DNA of 64,000 nucleotides from contig JAFUTC010000002.1 in the NCBI GenBank assembly GCA_017471505.1, positions 30,951 to 94,950 of the forward strand, in the 5' to 3' direction. This DNA is from Alloprevotella sp. Lineage in GTDB: Bacteria; Bacteroidota; Bacteroidia; Bacteroidales; Bacteroidaceae. Shown in pieces: positions 35,255-43,685 of this stretch (within the stretch, counting starts at the first letter, position 1; every line of letters begins with the position of its first letter). The position numbers and the translations under genes are program-made. Below the pieces are notes generated by a model. That model was not told the origin of the DNA and ran no database searches. It saw only the letters and a list, made by a program, of their open reading frames with translations.

Positions 35255-36565
35255 ATGAACAAGATATTCATCATCATCCAACGCGAGTTTCTCAAACGCG
35301 TCAATAAGAAAAGTTTCATCATCATGACCTTGCTGATGCCGTTCCTTATGGCAGCACTGGTCTTCGTACCGTTGTGGCTCTCTACCCTTAACGAGACAGG
35401 CGACCGCGTCGTGTACGTGGTCGACAAGACGGGCCGCTACTCCCCATCCATAGTGTCGACGAGCGAGTTCACCATAGTGCCCGTGGCCGACATGCTCCCC
35501 GAGTTCAAAAACGACAGTTGCTCGGCCGAGGCCATACTGGTGATTGACGACGACCTGGTCAAAAATCCCAGCGCGGCTACCATCTATTCGAAGAAGGAAG
35601 TCAAGCCCGACCTGCTGCGCTATGTAGAAATGCAGCTCAACGAACATATACGAAAGGACAAACTGGAAGCGAGCGGAATACCCCAACTTGAGAAAATCAT
35701 CGATAATATAGAGACCACGATAAGCGTTTCTACCATCAAGTGGGATAAGAGCGGCAACGAGTCGGAGAGTTCCACCGGCGTGGCCATGGTTGCAGGATTT
35801 CTGGTAGCCTTGCTCATCTACATGTTTGTCTTAATTTATGGTGCAATGGTCATGCAGAGCGTCATGGAAGAAAAGACCAACCGAATTGTCGAACTGATGG
35901 TTTCGTCGGTAAAGCCGTTCCAACTGATGATGGGCAAGATTATCGGCATCGCCCTCGTGGGCTTCCTGCAGATTATAATATGGGGCGTGATGCTTGCCGT
36001 GATACTCAGCGTCGGAATGGCAATGTTCGGAGGCGACGCAGCCAGCGCCACCGCTGCCGCACAGATGGGCCCGGGCATGGCAATGACCGCCCAGCCGGAA
36101 ATAGTATCGGAGACGGCAGCCATACAGTCGGCCATCGCCAACCTGCCGTTCTTCGAACTCGGCGTAATGTTCATCCTGTCGTTTGTAGGCGGCTACCTGC
36201 TCTATGCCTCGTTGTATGCTGCCATCGGAGCCAGCGTCAACGAGCAAGAAGACAGCCAGCAGTTCATGATGCCTATGATGCTGATTATGATCTTTGCCCT
36301 CTACGCCGCCATGTATAGTATTGAGAATCCCGACGGACCACTTGCGTTCTGGTGCAGTATGATTCCGCTCACATCGCCCGTAGTAATGGTCATGCGCGTA
36401 CCGTTCGGCGTGCCGTTCTGGCAAGAGTTACTGAGCATGATTATATTGTTTGCCGCCGACATACTATTGGTATGGCTCGCCGGAAAGATTTACCGAGTCG
36501 GCATACTGATGTACGGCAAAAAACCCACGTGGAAAGATCTTGCCAAGTGGGTGCGCTACAAATAA
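35255..36565 (+). CDS. ABC-2 type permease (NatB type)
   Basis: The 436-residue protein has an N-terminal membrane segment (SFIIMTLLMPFLMAALVFVPLWL), a large extracytoplasmic domain (about residues 45-180), and five to six C-terminal membrane segments from VAMVAGFLVALLIYMFVLIYG on, with EEKTNRIVELMVSSVKPFQLMMGKI, the conserved cytoplasmic element of ABC-2 permeases. It pairs with the ATPase just upstream. The frame extends to a TTG at 35243, but the ATG at 35255 gives the standard start MNKIFIIIQREF. Confidence 0.92.
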   Translation: MNKIFIIIQREFLKRVNKKSFIIMTLLMPFLMAALVFVPLWLSTLNETGDRVVYVVDKTGRYSPSIVSTSEFTIVPVADMLPEFKNDSCSAEAILVIDDDLVKNPSAATIYSKKEVKPDLLRYVEMQLNEHIRKDKLEASGIPQLEKIIDNIETTISVSTIKWDKSGNESESSTGVAMVAGFLVALLIYMFVLIYGAMVMQSVMEEKTNRIVELMVSSVKPFQLMMGKIIGIALVGFLQIIIWGVMLAVILSVGMAMFGGDAASATAAAQMGPGMAMTAQPEIVSETAAIQSAIANLPFFELGVMFILSFVGGYLLYASLYAAIGASVNEQEDSQQFMMPMMLIMIFALYAAMYSIENPDGPLAFWCSMIPLTSPVVMVMRVPFGVPFWQELLSMIILFAADILLVWLAGKIYRVGILMYGKKPTWKDLAKWVRYK

Positions 36566-36591
36566 ACGATAAGCATATCTGTTGATACGAC

Positions 36592-36632
36592 AAAAGTGCT
36601 CGGCTACCTCACAGTGTAGCGGAGCACTTTCA
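36592..36632. terminator. Bidirectional terminator overlapping tilS 3' end
   Basis: AAAGTGCTCGGCTAC pairs with GTAGCGGAGCACTTT with one mismatch. It sits between the converging permease and tilS genes, and its right part includes the last codons of tilS. Confidence 0.75.
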
Positions 36633-37944
36633 TTATGCGCGTGTCGGCCGTGATACTGACACGCTGCGAAATCCTTTCGCCGACGACCCACACGATACCC
36701 TCGTCATCGCACACCACAAGGGTTCTCATCTTCTCGATACGCGAGCGATGGCGGTCGGTAAGGAAGTCGCTCAGCAACTTAGTGCCCTTCATCCCGAAAG
36801 GCTGGAAACGGTCGCCCTCCATAGCGGAACGCACATAGAGGCTGCCGCAAATTTTCTGTGCATCAAGCGTCGCGGTCAGCGGGTCGCGGCTGACGGCCAC
36901 GTCCAGCGAGGTTTCGACGCCAATCATCCTTCCGTCGGCCAACGCCGTAATGCCGTCCGTCAGCACGACCGGCGAAAGCGCTTGCGGCCTTATTCCAATC
37001 TCCAGCGCCCCATTGCAAATGGTCGCCACATAGTCCGCAGCCTCGAACAATGCACCTGTCCGCTGCTCAAAGTCCGACCAGATTTGCTCCACCTGGCTTG
37101 CGTTGAACCCGTAGTGGCTCAGCCAGTCGAAAAGCAGGTAGTTTCCGTGCGGCTCCTTACGCAAGGCCGTCAGGTCAATACGACAACCAGTTCCGTTGAC
37201 GGTGCAATACTCACCGCACTTCGTCCGGCTAAATTCCACCACTATGCGGTCGGCCTCGGCTATATGGCGCAAATTGGCGTCCATAGTCTGGTCGAAGTGC
37301 GGATTAAGTTCGCGCAAGCGGGGCATTATCTCGTGACGCAGGAAGTTACGCCGGTATTTCCGGTCGTCATTGCTGCTGTCGTTTACAAAAGTCTGACGAT
37401 TTGCCTGCAGATAGTTTTCAATCTCTTGCCGCGTGGTGTGCAGCAACGGGCGCAGGATGCCATCGTGCTCCACAACCATGCCGCGCAGCCCGCTTATGCC
37501 CGTGCCGCGCAAAAGGTTGAGAAACACCGTTTCGATATTGTCCTCGATGTGATGGCCTATGCAAACATAGCGCAGGTCGTTCTGCCGGCAGATTTCGTCA
37601 AAGTAGGAATAGCGCAACTGCCGTGCGGCCATCTCGATGCTCAGTCCGTGTTGCGCGGCGAAAGATGCCGTATCGAAAGAAGTCTCGAAGAGAGGAACGC
37701 CCAATGCTTGGCAGAGTTCGCGGACAAAGGCTGTGTCGCGGTTCGACTCTTCTCCGCGCAAATGGAAGTTACAATGCGCCGCATAGACCTTTGCACCCAG
37801 TTCGCGCAAGGCATGCAGCAGGCAGACGGAGTCTGCTCCGCCGCTGAGGGCTACCAGCACGCGCTGCCCCGACACACTTATGTGCGCATCGGATAGGGTT
37901 TGGCGGATTTTGTCTAAGAAGGCCGTCGGATTGAATGGTGGCAT
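36604..37944 (-). CDS. tilS: tRNA(Ile)-lysidine synthase
   Basis: TilS uses ATP and lysine to modify C34 of tRNA-Ile(CAU) to lysidine, so the tRNA reads AUA and is charged with Ile. The 446-residue protein has the N-terminal PP-loop LVALSGGADS (about residues 28-37), HCNFHLRGEESNRD, CIGHHIEDNIET, GTGISGLRGM, and the C-terminal TilS domain (FQPFGMKGTKLLSDFLTDRHR). The start ATG lies 5 bp after the radical SAM gene, so the two are probably co-transcribed. Confidence 0.96.
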   Translation of the reverse strand: MPPFNPTAFLDKIRQTLSDAHISVSGQRVLVALSGGADSVCLLHALRELGAKVYAAHCNFHLRGEESNRDTAFVRELCQALGVPLFETSFDTASFAAQHGLSIEMAARQLRYSYFDEICRQNDLRYVCIGHHIEDNIETVFLNLLRGTGISGLRGMVVEHDGILRPLLHTTRQEIENYLQANRQTFVNDSSNDDRKYRRNFLRHEIMPRLRELNPHFDQTMDANLRHIAEADRIVVEFSRTKCGEYCTVNGTGCRIDLTALRKEPHGNYLLFDWLSHYGFNASQVEQIWSDFEQRTGALFEAADYVATICNGALEIGIRPQALSPVVLTDGITALADGRMIGVETSLDVAVSRDPLTATLDAQKICGSLYVRSAMEGDRFQPFGMKGTKLLSDFLTDRHRSRIEKMRTLVVCDDEGIVWVVGERISQRVSITADTRIMKVLRYTVR

Positions 37945-37949
37945 ACTCT

Positions 37950-38726
37950 CTAATAAAAGGCTTCTGCCTCGATGCCATTATCCTTCAGCAATGCTACAAT
38001 ACGATCCAATTCTTCGGCACTGACTTTCTCCAATCCTTCTACGGCCGTTTCGCGGGCAATCGTATAGACCTGCACGGCCTGTGGCTTGATTTGCTTCAGG
38101 GCATTGAGCCACGGACCTACATATGCCTCGCCTGTATTGTCGAGACTATGGCCTTCGTAGGTTCCCTTGAGGAACATGGTTTGAACAATGCAGTGTCCGT
38201 TGAAAGCCTTGAGTTCCTTGACGACATTCTTGACATCGTAGGGGAAAGCAGGACGATTCACCAATTTGATATAATCGGCATCGACGGTGTCTAACTTCAA
38301 TATGTTGTAATCTACCTTCATCAGCGCAGCACGCACGTTGGGCCGTACGGTCAGAGTAGCATTGCTGAGCACGGCAATCTTGGCCTGCGGACAATAACGG
38401 TCGCGCAGAATCATTGCATCGCCTATTATTCCCAGAAATTCGGGATGCGTGGTCGGTTCGCCATTGCCGGCGAACGTCAGCACCGTGGGAGCAGTGCCGG
38501 CCATATGCATTTCGCGCAATTTCTGCTCCAAGGCTTTTTGCACGTCCTTGCGAGTGGGCCGCGGCGTATGGGCCACAAAGTCTTTGTTAAGACCGCACTC
38601 ACAATAGAGGCAGTCGAACGTGCAAACCTTACCATCGCGAGGCATCAGGTTTATTCCAAGCGAAATTCCGAGCCTGCGACTTTCGACGGGCCCAAAGATA
38701 GGCGATGGGTAGATAACTGTAGGCAT
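37950..38726 (-). CDS. Radical SAM protein
   Basis: The 258-residue protein has the radical SAM cluster motif CTFDCLYC (CxxxCxxC, about residues 34-41), the GNGEPTTHPEF element that contacts SAM, and a beta/alpha barrel. It begins PSPIFGPVESRRLGISLGINLMP, the start of the COG0731-like Fe-S oxidoreductases distantly related to wyosine enzymes. The reaction is unknown. It is too short for an anaerobic sulfatase-maturing enzyme, which needs two additional cluster sites. Close linkage to tilS hints at RNA modification, but this is inference. Confidence 0.88.
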   Translation of the reverse strand: MPTVIYPSPIFGPVESRRLGISLGINLMPRDGKVCTFDCLYCECGLNKDFVAHTPRPTRKDVQKALEQKLREMHMAGTAPTVLTFAGNGEPTTHPEFLGIIGDAMILRDRYCPQAKIAVLSNATLTVRPNVRAALMKVDYNILKLDTVDADYIKLVNRPAFPYDVKNVVKELKAFNGHCIVQTMFLKGTYEGHSLDNTGEAYVGPWLNALKQIKPQAVQVYTIARETAVEGLEKVSAEELDRIVALLKDNGIEAEAFY

Positions 38727-38810
38727 AGATTAAAGGTTGTTTATGCGAATATAAACAGAGCCATTCAATAATGCAAACGGATTTTCGAAAATCGTGCTAT
38801 TTTGCTGAAT

Positions 38811-40292
38811 TTATCTATTATTTCTGTCAGACTGTGACAATATGTCGGTTCTGCCCTGCCCTAAGGAAAGCATCCACAGCCCCATGAAGGTGATGGCTCC
38901 GTTAAGCATGAGCAGTTCGTAGCCAAAGCGATAGTTCCACCAAACTGGGGAATAGTGGTCGAGCAACCCGCAAGCAACCGGTGCCATAATGCAAACGGCT
39001 GGCACGAGCCAGTCGCGCACCGACCGGCGGGTGAATAGTCCGAATGCAAACAAGCCGAGCAGCGGTCCGTAGGTGTAGGAGGCGAGCACATATATGGCAT
39101 GGATGGCATTGCCCGAGTTGACGGCCCGGAACACAATGGTGCAGAGCAGGCACATAAGCACCACGCCGGCATGCACTATGCGACGGATGCGAATCTGCTT
39201 CCACTCGTCCCATTGCCTTGTGGGCATGGACAGCAGGTCTATGCAAGTGGTGGTGGTAAGTGCTGTAAGCGCCGAATCGGCACTCGAAAAGGCCGATGCC
39301 ATAATGCCCAGGGCAAACGGCACTATGACCCAGGCTCCCAGGTGCCCCCCGCCGACCAGGAACGGCAACAGGCGGTCCGACTGCTCAGGCGGGTTGAGCC
39401 CCTGCTGGCTGCAAACCATGTAGAGCAGTATGCCGAGCAGCAGCAGCACAAAGTTGACCGGCAGAAAACCGAGGCCATAGGTGCACATGTCCTTCTGGGC
39501 CGCCCGCAGACTGCGGCACGACAAGTTTTTCTGCATCATGTCCTGATCGAGGCCCGTCATGACAATCACTATGAATATACCGCTGAAAAATTGCCTCCAG
39601 AACGACTGCATGCCCGACCATCGGAACACTTCCGACATCTCGTGCTGCGTGGCCACACGCCAAAGCCCGCGGGCATCCAGTCCGAGCGTGTGGGCCGCAG
39701 CATAGAGCAACGCACCGATGGCAGCCAGCATGAACGCGGTCTGAAGCACATCGGTATAGACAAGTGCGCGGATGCCGCTGCGATGCGTATAGAGCCAGAT
39801 GAGCAGCAGCGTGGTCACGGCCGTCAGTATAAAGGAGCAGCCCAGCGGCCTAAAGACCATTTCGTGGAGCACAAGCACGACGACATAGAGCCTTGCGCTG
39901 GCGCCCACCAACTTACTGGCCACAAAAAAAAGCGAGCCGGTGCGGTGGGACATCTGCCCGAAGCGCCCGCGAAGGAAGGCGTAGATGCTGGGCTGGCCTA
40001 TGCGCCAATAGAGCGGCAATAGGACATAGGCCACTATCAGATAGCCCGGCACAAATCCGAGGCACATCTGCAGATAGGTCATATGGGTCTGCTCCACCCA
40101 GCCAGGCACGCTGATGAAAGAGACTCCGCTGACGCTCGCCCCAATCATGCCGAACGCCACCAGAAGCCAGTTGCTCCGGCGCTCACCTATGAAAAAAGTA
40201 GGGTTGTCGGACTTGCGTGCAAACAGCCGCGACCATGCCGTCAGCAAAACGGCATAGGCCACCAGCACGCCTATCGTCCACCATCCAGTCAT
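38811..40292 (-). CDS. Sodium:solute symporter family protein
   Basis: The 493-residue inner-membrane protein has about 13 hydrophobic segments and the SSS family pattern: FARKSDNPTFFIGERRSNWLLVAFGMIGASVSGVSFISVPGWV at the N-terminus (helix 1 with the broken sodium-site region), and GIMASAFSSADSALTALTTT for the second sodium-site serines in helix 8. Substrates of the family include sugars such as sialic acid, amino acids and vitamins; nothing here decides which. The frame reaches a GTG at 40295, but the ATG at 40292 directly after it is the likelier start. Confidence 0.9.
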   Translation of the reverse strand: MTGWWTIGVLVAYAVLLTAWSRLFARKSDNPTFFIGERRSNWLLVAFGMIGASVSGVSFISVPGWVEQTHMTYLQMCLGFVPGYLIVAYVLLPLYWRIGQPSIYAFLRGRFGQMSHRTGSLFFVASKLVGASARLYVVVLVLHEMVFRPLGCSFILTAVTTLLLIWLYTHRSGIRALVYTDVLQTAFMLAAIGALLYAAAHTLGLDARGLWRVATQHEMSEVFRWSGMQSFWRQFFSGIFIVIVMTGLDQDMMQKNLSCRSLRAAQKDMCTYGLGFLPVNFVLLLLGILLYMVCSQQGLNPPEQSDRLLPFLVGGGHLGAWVIVPFALGIMASAFSSADSALTALTTTTCIDLLSMPTRQWDEWKQIRIRRIVHAGVVLMCLLCTIVFRAVNSGNAIHAIYVLASYTYGPLLGLFAFGLFTRRSVRDWLVPAVCIMAPVACGLLDHYSPVWWNYRFGYELLMLNGAITFMGLWMLSLGQGRTDILSQSDRNNR

Positions 40293-40326
40293 CACACAAA
40301 CGCGGCCACGCCATCGTGGCGCAGTA

Positions 40327-40812
40327 CTATAGGCCTACGTAGTCGCCACCGGCTCCTATGTAACCGGAAGAGAGCACAAATACCGTATAAAAAATAGTGG
40401 ATACAAGTCCGCAGACAAATGAGGCCAATGCCCAGTTTCTTGCCCGGCGGCTGGACACAAGTGCCTCGTCGTAGTAGCCACTATTATACAATGAGTTGAC
40501 ACGCGAGGCATAGACAATCGAAATGACACCGAAAGGCATACAGCAGCATATGGTTGCCAAAATGGCCCATATAAGGTACGTTTCGGGCGCGGCAGGTTTC
40601 GGTTCGTCCGAAGCGGGCCGGACCTCCTCCACCTGTGGCGGCTGCGCATAAAAAAGGTCGGCCAGTTCGGGCACTTGGGATGCGGGGGCCCACTGAGGCA
40701 TTCCCTGCTTCCACACCAATGTTTCCGGCCGAACGCCAAAGGCGACGAGCCGGTCGGCCTCTACCGGACCCTGCTGCAAACCTGCATTGTCAATGTAATA
40801 GTATTGTTCCAT
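40327..40812 (-). CDS. GYF_2 and CD225 domain membrane protein
   Basis: The 161-residue protein starts with a GYF_2-type domain (YYYIDNAGLQQGPVEADRLVAFGVRPETLVWKQGMPQW, about residues 4-42), a Pro/Glu linker, then a CD225/dispanin membrane domain (YLIWAILATICCCMPFGVISIVYASRVNSLYNSGYYDEALVSSRRARNW), which is the fold of eukaryotic IFITM proteins, and a final hydrophobic helix. CD225 is thought to sit partly in the membrane and affect curvature; the bacterial role is unknown. It diverges from rplU across an array-bearing region. Confidence 0.88.
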   Translation of the reverse strand: MEQYYYIDNAGLQQGPVEADRLVAFGVRPETLVWKQGMPQWAPASQVPELADLFYAQPPQVEEVRPASDEPKPAAPETYLIWAILATICCCMPFGVISIVYASRVNSLYNSGYYDEALVSSRRARNWALASFVCGLVSTIFYTVFVLSSGYIGAGGDYVGL

Positions 40813-40857
40813 TTGATTCTATATGTTTGGATTTCAAATTGATAAGTCTGCCCGAAA

Positions 40858-40962
40858 ATAGCATTATGGAATCGAAAAATTGCATAATTGAATTTCAAAA
40901 TTGTATTATGGAATTTCAGAATTGCATTATGTAATTTTTTCGCCGCATTATGCAACGGCAAA
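40858..40962 (+). repeat. 21-bp phased palindrome array D (5 units)
   Basis: Units start at 40858, 40879, 40900, 40921 and 40942. Cores: ATAGCATTATGGAAT, ATTGCATAATTGAAT, ATTGTATTATGGAAT, ATTGCATTATGTAAT, GCCGCATTATGCAAC. TTTTTC precedes the GC-starting last unit, as in arrays A and E. It lies upstream of both divergent genes. Confidence 0.92.
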
Positions 40963-41019
40963 CAAAGATAGGAAAACCGACGGAAAACTGGGGTTTGCAA
41001 AGAAAAAATATTAAAAGAC

Positions 41020-41050
41020 TTGCTCATGTCGCTGAGGTTTGCTACTTTTG
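41020..41050 (+). promoter_or_regulatory. Consensus promoter of rplU-rpmA
   Basis: TTG (41020-41022), 20 bp, TACTTTTG (41043-41050): full match. The transcript would have a leader of about 90 nt before rplU, long enough for ribosomal-protein feedback, though no specific motif was identified. Confidence 0.8.
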
Positions 41051-41144
41051 CACCCGCTAAAGAGTCCGCAGGGGCCAGAAAAGTGGCGACAGGCTTATGC
41101 AATCGTTGCCCGCCTCCCGGAAAAATCCGTTTAAAATTATCAAA

Positions 41145-41462
41145 ATGTACGCAATCGTAGAGATTAACGGTCAGCAGTTTAAGGCAGAAGAGGGCAAGAA
41201 GCTCTTCGTGAACCGTCTGCAGGACGTGGAAAACGGCCAGACTGTTGAATTTGACAAAGTGCTCTTGGTAGATGCCGACGGCACGGTCACGGTAGGCGCT
41301 CCCACCGTAGAAGGCGCAAAAGTAGTAACCGAAGTTGCCGAGAAACTCGTGAAAGGCGACAAAGTGCTTGTGTTCCACAAGAAACGTCGTAAGGGTTATC
41401 GCAAACTCAACGGATACCGTCATCAATTCACTCAGCTTGTAATCAAACAAGTTATTGCTTAA
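41145..41462 (+). CDS. rplU: 50S ribosomal protein L21
   Basis: The 105-residue protein begins [22 protein letters not shown], has [23 protein letters not shown] in the middle and ends with [28 protein letters not shown], all standard L21 blocks. It binds 23S rRNA near L20. The ATG at 41145 matches the family N-terminus; 16 extra upstream codons belong to the leader. rpmA follows after 19 bp, the usual pair. Confidence 0.98.
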   Translation: MYAIVEINGQQFKAEEGKKLFVNRLQDVENGQTVEFDKVLLVDADGTVTVGAPTVEGAKVVTEVAEKLVKGDKVLVFHKKRRKGYRKLNGYRHQFTQLVIKQVIA

Positions 41463-41481
41463 CCCCTAAAACTTAAAGAAA

Positions 41482-41745
41482 ATGGCACATAAGAAAGGTG
41501 TAGGTAGCTCTAAGAACGGCCGCGAATCGGCTTCCCAGCGGTTAGGCGTAAAAATCTTTGGCGGACAGGCCTGCGTAGCAGGTAACATCATCGTACGCCA
41601 GCGTGGTACGGTTCATTATCCCGGTAAAAACGTGGGAATGGGTAGCGATCATACCCTGTATGCCCTTGTTGACGGTGTAGTGAAGTTTCATCGTGGCAAC
41701 AGAGACCGCAGTGTGGTTTCGGTAGAGCCACAAGCCGAAGCATAG
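41482..41745 (+). CDS. rpmA: 50S ribosomal protein L27
   Basis: The 87-residue protein starts [16 protein letters not shown], whose N-terminal tail reaches the peptidyl transferase centre, and continues with the conserved [46 protein letters not shown]. It lacks the cleavable N-terminal extension found in many Firmicutes. A terminator follows. Confidence 0.98.
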   Translation: MAHKKGVGSSKNGRESASQRLGVKIFGGQACVAGNIIVRQRGTVHYPGKNVGMGSDHTLYALVDGVVKFHRGNRDRSVVSVEPQAEA

Positions 41746-41767
41746 CACGCTCCGACCACTCAACCAC

Positions 41768-41807
41768 ACAGCAGGCATTGCCCCAAAGGACAGTGCCTGC
41801 TTTTTTT
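41768..41807 (+). terminator. Terminator of rplU-rpmA
   Basis: GCAGGCATTG pairs with CAGTGCCTGC (one mismatch), followed by a run of seven T. Confidence 0.85.
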
Positions 41808-41842
41808 ATGCCCATAGTGCGCTCAGATACAAACGATTTTTA

Positions 41843-41850
41843 TATATTTG
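41843..41850 (+). promoter_or_regulatory. -7 element of MerR-type gene
   Basis: TATATTTG matches TAnnTTTG, 31 bp before the ATG at 41882. The -33 region has no clear TTG. Confidence 0.5.
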
Positions 41851-41881
41851 CTCATCGTAAACTAAAAGAAAAGTCGCAACC

Positions 41882-42229
41882 ATGGCTTACAACCCCAATA
41901 AAGAGCTCAAACTCTACTATTCGATTTCGGAGGTGGCCGAATATTTCCACGTGCAGCCCTCGCTGCTGCGCTACTGGGAAACTCAGTTTCCGCAAATATC
42001 CCCTCGGAAATCCGGACGCAACGTTCGTCAGTACACAAAAGACGACATCGAGCAAATCCGACTCATATACAATCTGGTGAAAGAACGCGGACTAAAACTC
42101 GACGCAGCGGCCAAACTGCTCCGCAGCAATAGGCAAGGCGTCGAGAGAAAGTCGGAAGCCATGGACAAGTTGCAGGAAATACGCAGCGAACTCGTAGCAT
42201 TGCGACAAGCCCTGGCTACAATTGAATAA
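41882..42229 (+). CDS. MerR family transcriptional regulator
   Basis: The 115-residue protein has a winged-helix MerR domain (YYSISEVAEYFHVQPSLLRYWETQFPQISPRKSGRNVRQYTKDDIEQIRLIYNLVKERGLKLDAAAKLL, about residues 13-80) and a C-terminal coiled coil of 30 residues for dimerisation. There is no Cys-rich or drug-binding domain, so no inducer can be suggested. It has its own promoter and terminator. This short MerR is conserved near ribosomal or radA genes in Bacteroidota as far as I recall. Confidence 0.92.
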   Translation: MAYNPNKELKLYYSISEVAEYFHVQPSLLRYWETQFPQISPRKSGRNVRQYTKDDIEQIRLIYNLVKERGLKLDAAAKLLRSNRQGVERKSEAMDKLQEIRSELVALRQALATIE

Positions 42230-42239
42230 CCCTCTTATA

Positions 42240-42266
42240 ATGCCCGTCGGAAGCGGGCATTTTTCT
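42240..42266 (+). terminator. Terminator after MerR-type gene
   Basis: TGCCCG and CGGGCA form a short stem around CGGAAG-type loop bases, followed by TTTTTCT. Confidence 0.75.
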
Positions 42267-42286
42267 ACCTAAAGACCCCTACTGTC

Positions 42287-43666
42287 ATGGCAAAACCCAA
42301 AACCGTATACGTGTGCGACAACTGCGGACAGGAATCGGCCAAATGGCTTGGCCGGTGCCCCTCATGCGGACAATGGAACACCTATAAGGAAATAACCATA
42401 CACCCTGCCGCCAGTTCGCCGCGCGAATCTGCAGCCGACATTGTGCTGAGCGGAAAGGCAAAGAAGCCACAACCCGTGCTGCTACGTAATGTGTCGGCCA
42501 CCGACGTGCCTCGCATCAACCTGCACGACACGGAACTCAACCGAGTTCTCGGAGGCGGACTCGTGCCCGGCAGTCTGGTGCTCATAGGCGGCGAACCTGG
42601 CATCGGAAAGAGTACACTCCTGCTGCAAACGGTGCTTTCGCTGCCGCAGAAAGTCCTCTATGTGAGCGGCGAGGAAAGCGAAGCACAGATAAAACTGCGT
42701 GCCGACCGCATCGGACAGGCATCCGACCAATGCCTGCTCCTATGCGACACAAGCCTCGAACAAATCTTTACACAAATAAAAAACACCCATCCCGACATCG
42801 TCATAGTCGACTCGATACAAACCCTGCAGTCCGAAAGCGTAGACTCGTCGCCCGGCAGCATTACCCAAATCCGCGAGTGCACGGCTGCCTTGCTCAAATT
42901 CGCCAAAGAGACCTCGACGCCGGTCATTATAGTGGGCCACATCACAAAAGACGGTTCCATAGCCGGACCAAAGGTGTTGGAACACATTGTAGACTGCGTG
43001 CTGCAATTTGAAGGCGACCGCAACTATTTCTACCGCATACTCCGCGCCCACAAGAACCGCTTCGGAAGCACAAGCGAACTCGGAATCTACGAAATGCGTA
43101 GCGGAGGACTGCGAGCCGTAGAGAACCCGTCGGAGATGCTTATCTCGCAGAACGACAACTCACTGAGCGGCATCGCAATAGCCGCTGCGATGGAGGGAGT
43201 CCGCCCATTTTTGATTGAAGTGCAGGCACTTGTCAGCACGGCCGCCTATGGCACGCCCCAACGCTCCGCCACCGGTTTCGACCTGCGACGGCTCAACATG
43301 CTGTTGGCCGTACTGGAGAAGCGCGTAGGATTTAAGTTGGCAGCAAAAGACGTATTCCTCAACATTGCAGGTGGACTGCGAGTGACCGATCCGGCTATCG
43401 ACCTGGCTGTCATGTCGGCCGTATTGTCAAGCAACGTAGACACGCCGATAGAACGCAGCGTGGCACTGGCCGGCGAAATAGGCCTCAGCGGCGAAATCCG
43501 CCCCGTGGTGCGCATTGCCCAAAGGATTGCCGAAGCCGAGAAACTCGGATTCCAGCGGTTCATAATGCCCGAACAGAACATGAAAAGCCTGGAAAGCCAG
43601 CCGAAGCACATTGAACTCGTTCCTGTAAAGACCGTCACCGAAGCCCTAAGGGCCTTGTTCGGATAG
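42287..43666 (+). CDS. radA: DNA repair protein RadA
   Basis: RadA (Sms) is a hexameric DnaB-like helicase that promotes branch migration in recombination. The 459-residue protein has the N-terminal zinc finger (CDNCGQESAKWLGRCPSCG), Walker A GGEPGIGKST (about residues 104-113), the RadA signature AHKNRFGSTSELGIYEM (KNRFG), and a C-terminal Lon-like domain (ALVSTAAYGTP ... IAGGLRVTDPAIDLAVMSAVLSS) without protease residues. The next gene follows after 19 bp. Confidence 0.97.
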   Translation: MAKPKTVYVCDNCGQESAKWLGRCPSCGQWNTYKEITIHPAASSPRESAADIVLSGKAKKPQPVLLRNVSATDVPRINLHDTELNRVLGGGLVPGSLVLIGGEPGIGKSTLLLQTVLSLPQKVLYVSGEESEAQIKLRADRIGQASDQCLLLCDTSLEQIFTQIKNTHPDIVIVDSIQTLQSESVDSSPGSITQIRECTAALLKFAKETSTPVIIVGHITKDGSIAGPKVLEHIVDCVLQFEGDRNYFYRILRAHKNRFGSTSELGIYEMRSGGLRAVENPSEMLISQNDNSLSGIAIAAAMEGVRPFLIEVQALVSTAAYGTPQRSATGFDLRRLNMLLAVLEKRVGFKLAAKDVFLNIAGGLRVTDPAIDLAVMSAVLSSNVDTPIERSVALAGEIGLSGEIRPVVRIAQRIAEAEKLGFQRFIMPEQNMKSLESQPKHIELVPVKTVTEALRALFG

Positions 43667-43685
43667 CCTATCCTCCCCACCGGAA

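Larger units (their letters stand above)
40813..41144. other. Intergenic region: array D and rplU promoter and leader
   Basis: The 332-bp divergent gap holds the five-unit array (40858-40962), an AT-rich stretch, the rplU promoter (41020-41050) and a leader of about 90 nt. No other gene is seen. Confidence 0.7.

Noticed and set aside
37950-38726. Radical SAM protein as the sulfatase maturase
   Set aside because: It has only one Cys cluster and 258 residues; the maturase needs about 370-400 residues and additional clusters.
38763-38777. Further solo copy of the palindrome (ATTCAATAATGCAAA)
   Set aside because: Two or more symmetric positions are lost and there is no second unit, so chance cannot be excluded.
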